Source: Lachnospiraceae bacterium G11 (GTDB lineage Bacteria > Bacillota > Clostridia > Lachnospirales > Lachnospiraceae). Taken from it: a DNA stretch of 32,381 nucleotides. Location of the stretch: the NCBI GenBank assembly GCA_900103495.1, contig FMWZ01000021.1:33065-65445 (forward strand). The letters are read 5' to 3'. The notes below the pieces were generated by a model, which saw only the letters and a program-made list of their open reading frames with translations, searched no databases and was not told the DNA's origin. This document shows, piece by piece, positions 29,015 through 32,381 of this stretch. Within the stretch, counting starts at the first letter, position 1, and each line of letters opens with the position of its first letter. Both the position numbers and the translations under genes were made by a program.

Positions 29015-30213
29015 TCGCCCGTCCTCTTGACTTTAAGGCCCAAACTTCCAAGGCTGATTGTCACGATTAAATATGCTGCTGTAATACATATTAACATGAA
29101 GTACACAGAGTTGTCGCCTGTAAGAATCATTTCCACGCCCTCCACAAACCACTTGTGAGGAATCACGTAGGAAAGAGTTTTGACGGCGCCGGAGGTGTAT
29201 TCCACAGGGAAGTACAATCCGCCAAGGAGGGAAGACATGCACCACACGGTGAAAGCCGCCACATTGGCGCTCATAATGTCCCCCATGATAATTCCGAGGA
29301 CCATGGAAATTGTGCTAAACACCAGGCCCATGAGGAAAATCACCAGGGTATACTGGGGTCTTGAGATACCCAGGTCACTTTCTTTCAGGAAAAAACTGTA
29401 TCCGCTCAGCACCGCCGTAACCATGGTGTTTACGCAGAATACCGATGCAAATTTGGAGGCAAAGTACTTTAAGGTGTCGGTTCCTGTAAGTCTGATTCTT
29501 GTGTAAACTCCGTTCTTCTGCTCATTGATGGCACCGTGGGCCACAAAGATTCCGCAGAATACATAGGCAAGAGTCATGATGGAGAAGGCATAACCCATGG
29601 AGGTTTCCTTGTCCTTCTGTTCGGGAGTCATATTTCTTTCCCCTCCCGTTACAGTCTCCACAATCTCCTTTTCAGGTAACATCTCGTCCACTGCCTTTAA
29701 GGTTTCAATACTGTTTCCTGCGCGATTAATTCTTGAAATCTGATATCTGATTTCATCAAAAACAATATCGTTTCTCTCATCCTCTGAAAGTCTGTATACG
29801 GTAACTTCAAAATCAGGCTTTATGTAAAGGGCAAGGCCCATTCTGTCGTTATATCCGTCGCTCTCGATTGCTTTTTTTACATAGGCGTCAGGGTCGGACT
29901 CTGAAGTAATGTCCATTCTGTACACCGACACCAGACCGCAGGTTGCCAGCTTATTAAGGAAGTACTGAGATGTTTCTGTTTTTGCCGCATCATATACCTT
30001 TATCATGTACTCCCCGGCACCGCCGTGGTAAGCAACTTTTTCGTCGGCGCTTTCTAACTCAATAACTCCTTCCTTTACAGGGTCCATGTTCATGACATTA
30101 ACTCTCTGGGCCTTGAAAATAATGGTGGAAAGCATTGGAACCACCACAAGGAAAAACCAGAATCCCTTGGATCTAAAGAGAAGTTTCATTGTTGATTTAA
30201 TTAATGTAATCAT
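28999..30213 (-). CDS. ABC-2 type exporter permease, second subunit
   Basis: About 404 aa from the ATG at 30213, which overlaps the upstream permease stop as ATGA. The longer frame to 30267 lies inside that gene. It has one N-terminal helix (SKGFWFFLVVVPMLSTIIF), a large outside domain of about 180 residues, then five or six helices, including YAFSIMTLAYVFCGIFVAHG and the ABC-2 stretch CMSSLLGGLYFPVEYTSGAV with LSYVIPHKWFVEGVEMILTG. It forms a heterodimeric exporter with 30210-31289. The substrate is unknown; such systems expel antimicrobials, lipids or peptides. Confidence 0.9.
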   Translation of the reverse strand: MITLIKSTMKLLFRSKGFWFFLVVVPMLSTIIFKAQRVNVMNMDPVKEGVIELESADEKVAYHGGAGEYMIKVYDAAKTETSQYFLNKLATCGLVSVYRMDITSESDPDAYVKKAIESDGYNDRMGLALYIKPDFEVTVYRLSEDERNDIVFDEIRYQISRINRAGNSIETLKAVDEMLPEKEIVETVTGGERNMTPEQKDKETSMGYAFSIMTLAYVFCGIFVAHGAINEQKNGVYTRIRLTGTDTLKYFASKFASVFCVNTMVTAVLSGYSFFLKESDLGISRPQYTLVIFLMGLVFSTISMVLGIIMGDIMSANVAAFTVWCMSSLLGGLYFPVEYTSGAVKTLSYVIPHKWFVEGVEMILTGDNSVYFMLICITAAYLIVTISLGSLGLKVKRTGEWGTT

Positions 30214-31289
30214 GCCTTTCCTCCTCTTCTTCTGATTGCTCCGGCCATAATTCCGATAAATGAGCACACAAGGATTATTGCTATGTCAAACAGAATGGAT
30301 GATGAGATGAAGTCGCTTTTACCAATACAGGATAATTCCACAAGGGCCCTGTTGGCGTGATAAATGGGGCTTAACCTCTTGACGCTCTCAGCGTGGGCCG
30401 CGAACATGTAGGTCTCGAAGCTGCCGCCAAAGAAGCCGCACCACCAGACCAGCATGAACACAACCACAACGGTGGCGGCCATGTTTTCAAAAATCGAGTA
30501 AACCATAAGTCCAAGGGCCGTGGCTGCCGCAACGGAGAAGGTGATTACCACCATGGAAACGGCCATGTTTCCCCAGTGCACCCCAAAAAGCGGGATGGAT
30601 ATGAGGGCTGCCAGGTTGGTTCCAAGGAACACCACAAGGACTATTGGAATGTATTTTGAAAGGTAAATCTGGGTTTCTGACAGGTTTGAAACCTTGAACT
30701 TTCTGGTAATTTTGTTTTTCTTCTCGCTGGCAAAAAGTCCGGCTCCGCAGATGATGGCACACCAGCCAAAATACACGATTTCGATGATTCCGTAGTAGTC
30801 CGCGGAATCAATGGCAGGCATGAAGTCAGGGTTCTCAATTGTAAGGAGCTCGGTTTCCGGCTCACCGGGAAGCATGGAGGTGGCCATTCTGTCGTAGATT
30901 TTGCCGATGGTGTACTCGGCAATTTTGCCCTTCTCCTTGTTTTCGTCGCTTCTGTACACGGTGTAGCTGCCGTCCTCAAAAACTATGAAGGCATCTAGGT
31001 CGTCCTTTTTCAGGGCTTCCTTGGGATCGGCGTCCCTGTATTCCTTAAGATTAAATTCCTCCTTGTCGGCGCTTTCCTTGATGGAATCCATGAGTTCCTC
31101 CGTCATGGAATCTCCCTTAATCTCATAGCCTACTTCGATTCCCGTATCCTCCTCGTAATGGGCCATCAGATCCTTGAAGGAGCTGGAAAGAACCGCAATA
31201 AGGATCAGGGGAGTAATTATAAAAAGAAGTATGTTGGTGCCGCTTCGAAGCATCAATTTGAAATTATTCTTAACTAAATATCTGATCAT
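30210..31289 (-). CDS. ABC-2 type exporter permease, first subunit
   Basis: This 359-aa protein has the same layout as its neighbour: an N-terminal helix (NILLFIITPLILIAVLSSSF), an extracytoplasmic domain with YEIKGDSMTEELMDSIKESA and AFIVFEDGSYTVYRSDENKE, then about six helices with YFGWCAIICGAGLFASEKKN and KITRKFKVSNLSETQIYLSK, the coupling region of ABC-2 proteins. Its ATG shares one base with the ATPase TAA, so translation is coupled. Confidence 0.9.
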   Translation of the reverse strand: MIRYLVKNNFKLMLRSGTNILLFIITPLILIAVLSSSFKDLMAHYEEDTGIEVGYEIKGDSMTEELMDSIKESADKEEFNLKEYRDADPKEALKKDDLDAFIVFEDGSYTVYRSDENKEKGKIAEYTIGKIYDRMATSMLPGEPETELLTIENPDFMPAIDSADYYGIIEIVYFGWCAIICGAGLFASEKKNKITRKFKVSNLSETQIYLSKYIPIVLVVFLGTNLAALISIPLFGVHWGNMAVSMVVITFSVAAATALGLMVYSIFENMAATVVVVFMLVWWCGFFGGSFETYMFAAHAESVKRLSPIYHANRALVELSCIGKSDFISSSILFDIAIILVCSFIGIMAGAIRRRGGKA

Positions 31290-32041
31290 TAGTAGTCCCT
31301 CAGCTTCTTTCCGGTCATTGTAAGGAAAACTTCCTCCAGCGTTATCTGAGATGTATCGGCTTTTACCATCTTCTTAAGCTCTTCGCTGGTGCCTGTGGCA
31401 ATGATCTTTCCGTTATCCATAATGGCGATTCTTGTGCAGATGGCCTCAACTTCCTCCATGTAGTGGGAGGTGTAGATGACGGTGGCGCCGTTTTTGTTGG
31501 ATTCCTTGATTTTTTCCAGAATGAAGTTTCTGGACTGGGGGTCAATGCCAACGGTGGGCTCATCAAATATAAGAAGGTTCGGGTGATGGCCGATGGCGCA
31601 GGCGATGTTAAGGCGCCTCTTCATGCCGCCGGAGAAGGTCTTGGCGTAGTCGTTCTTCTTTTCAAGAAGTCCCACATACTCTAGAGACTCATCGATCCTC
31701 TTCTTTAGCTCCGCGCCCTTTATTCCATATAGGGATGTAAAAAGCTCCACGTTCTCCCATGCCTTCAAATTCCCATGAATCGCCAGGTCCTGAGGAATAT
31801 ATCCAAGCTTGCCAAGAAGCTCCTTTTTATTCTTCAGGATGTCCTTGCCCATGAACTCCACGTTTCCCAATGTGGGCTTTACGATGTCGCAGATCATGTT
31901 CATGGTTGTACTCTTTCCTGCGCCGTTAGGACCCAGAAGACCGAATATCTCCCCTTCCTTAATCTCAATGTTTAAGTTGTCCACCACAACCTTGTTGTCG
32001 TATTTCTTTGTCAAATCGTTTGTTTTAAGAATGGTTTGCAT
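31289..32041 (-). CDS. ABC exporter ATP-binding protein
   Basis: This 250-aa protein has Walker A GLLGPNGAGKSTT, the Q-loop segment LGYIPQDLAIHGNL, signature FSGGMKRRLNIACAIGHHP, Walker B LLIFDEPTVGIDP and the H-loop YTSHYMEEVEAI, all intact. It belongs to the DrrA/CcmA-like exporter ATPases. First gene of the five-gene operon ATPase-permease-permease-kinase-regulator. TTTGGAG precedes the ATG. The upstream region is short: a truncated repeat at 32075 and then the IS30 element, so the native promoter may have been displaced. Confidence 0.95.
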   Translation of the reverse strand: MQTILKTNDLTKKYDNKVVVDNLNIEIKEGEIFGLLGPNGAGKSTTMNMICDIVKPTLGNVEFMGKDILKNKKELLGKLGYIPQDLAIHGNLKAWENVELFTSLYGIKGAELKKRIDESLEYVGLLEKKNDYAKTFSGGMKRRLNIACAIGHHPNLLIFDEPTVGIDPQSRNFILEKIKESNKNGATVIYTSHYMEEVEAICTRIAIMDNGKIIATGTSEELKKMVKADTSQITLEEVFLTMTGKKLRDY

Positions 32042-32074
32042 TGTTTTTCTCCAAAAAAATAATGAATGTGTTAT

Positions 32075-32091
32075 GTGCAGGTTGGGGACAG
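32075..32091. repeat. Truncated palindromic repeat next to the IS30 element
   Basis: Only GTGCAGGTTGGGGACAG remains; the following bases belong to another sequence. The second arm is missing, consistent with interruption by the insertion element. Confidence 0.7.
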
Positions 32092-32096
32092 CTTAG

Positions 32097-32381
32097 ATTA
32101 TCATCTGAAGTGCAACACCCACGTCACAGTTTTTCTAAGCAATTAAATACGACATAATGTACTCTTGATGTAAAATGTAAGTTACCACACGTACTTTTTA
32201 CGAAAGGGGTCCATTATGTCGTACTCACATTTTACATTAGATGAAAGAATTATTCTACTTCAACTTTTAAAGAAACAGTATTCTCTAAGAAGTATTAGTG
32301 ACATATTGGGTAGGAATGCTTCTTCCATAAGCAGAGAACTATCGCGAAATACCGTAAATGGAAGCTATAATCCCTATGTTG
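32097..32381 (+). mobile_element. IS30-family insertion sequence, left part
   Basis: The 120 bases before the transposase start are non-coding and follow directly after a broken repeat. The exact IS end cannot be fixed, because the right end lies outside the window; the GAAGTGCAACACC segment near 32108 may be within the terminal inverted repeat. Confidence 0.65.
32216..32381 (+). CDS. IS30-family transposase, N-terminal part
   Basis: The ATG at 32216 follows CGAAAGGGG. The visible 55 residues begin MSYSHFTLDERIILLQLLKK and continue with SISDILGRNASSISRELSRN. This is the IS30 HTH_38 domain that binds the element's ends. The DDE catalytic domain lies beyond the window edge. Confidence 0.9.
   Translation, partial: MSYSHFTLDERIILLQLLKKQYSLRSISDILGRNASSISRELSRNTVNGSYNPYV

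Overview
The window looks like a chromosomal segment of a low-to-mid GC Gram-positive anaerobe, most likely a Lachnospiraceae-type Clostridium relative. The reasons are strong AGGAGG-type ribosome binding sites, sigma-A promoters, lipobox lipoproteins, Lpl/Ytc-type sugar uptake genes, Rpn-family nucleases with EGREEG-rich tails, and zinc-ribbon membrane proteins. No rRNA, tRNA or CRISPR array was recognised. Genus assignment is inference.

Left part (1-10300) is accessory. It has two Rpn (PD-(D/E)XK) nuclease genes plus a truncated third, each in a recurring cassette of structured leader, GGGCCTTCC terminator and palindromic repeat. Between them lie a FecR-domain lipoprotein and two copies of a tiny self-contained transcription unit encoding a 13-residue peptide. 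Then follow a small secreted protein, an AbiEi/AbiEii toxin-antitoxin pair whose promoter sits inside a 20-bp inverted repeat, an Asp/Glu racemase-like protein, a 54-aa membrane protein, a HigB/HigA pair whose toxin start codon appears lost, and a membrane-anchored foldase-like protein.

Middle part (10300-20400) is mixed housekeeping and sensing. It holds a C_GCAxxG_C_C protein, a second orphan micro-ORF unit (16-18 residues), an XRE regulator with membrane helices, TcdA, a chemotaxis receptor, an ECF sigma/anti-sigma pair, a YggS PLP protein with a GH18 hydrolase, a small HTH protein with a YczE-type membrane protein, and a zinc-ribbon membrane protein. About 530 bp of gene-free repetitive DNA follows.

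Right part (20400-32041) has two minus-strand operons. One is a carbohydrate utilisation locus: two Lpl-type permeases, a lipoprotein solute-binding protein, a LacI regulator and a GH30 hydrolase. It carries AAAACGTTTT operator palindromes and encodes no ATPase. The other is an ABC-2 exporter (ATPase and two permeases) cotranscribed with a NarL-type two-component system. An IS30-family element begins at the right edge.

The most striking feature is a dispersed family of modular palindromes (GTGCAGGTTGGGGACAG-type) present at about 13 intergenic sites. It is built from 30-31-bp self-complementary units joined by a single C or G and assembled as one to four units, or nested into inverted repeats with arms up to 50 bp. 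Copies often start right after stop codons or end a few bases from -10 boxes. No transposase that could obviously mobilise them is in the window.
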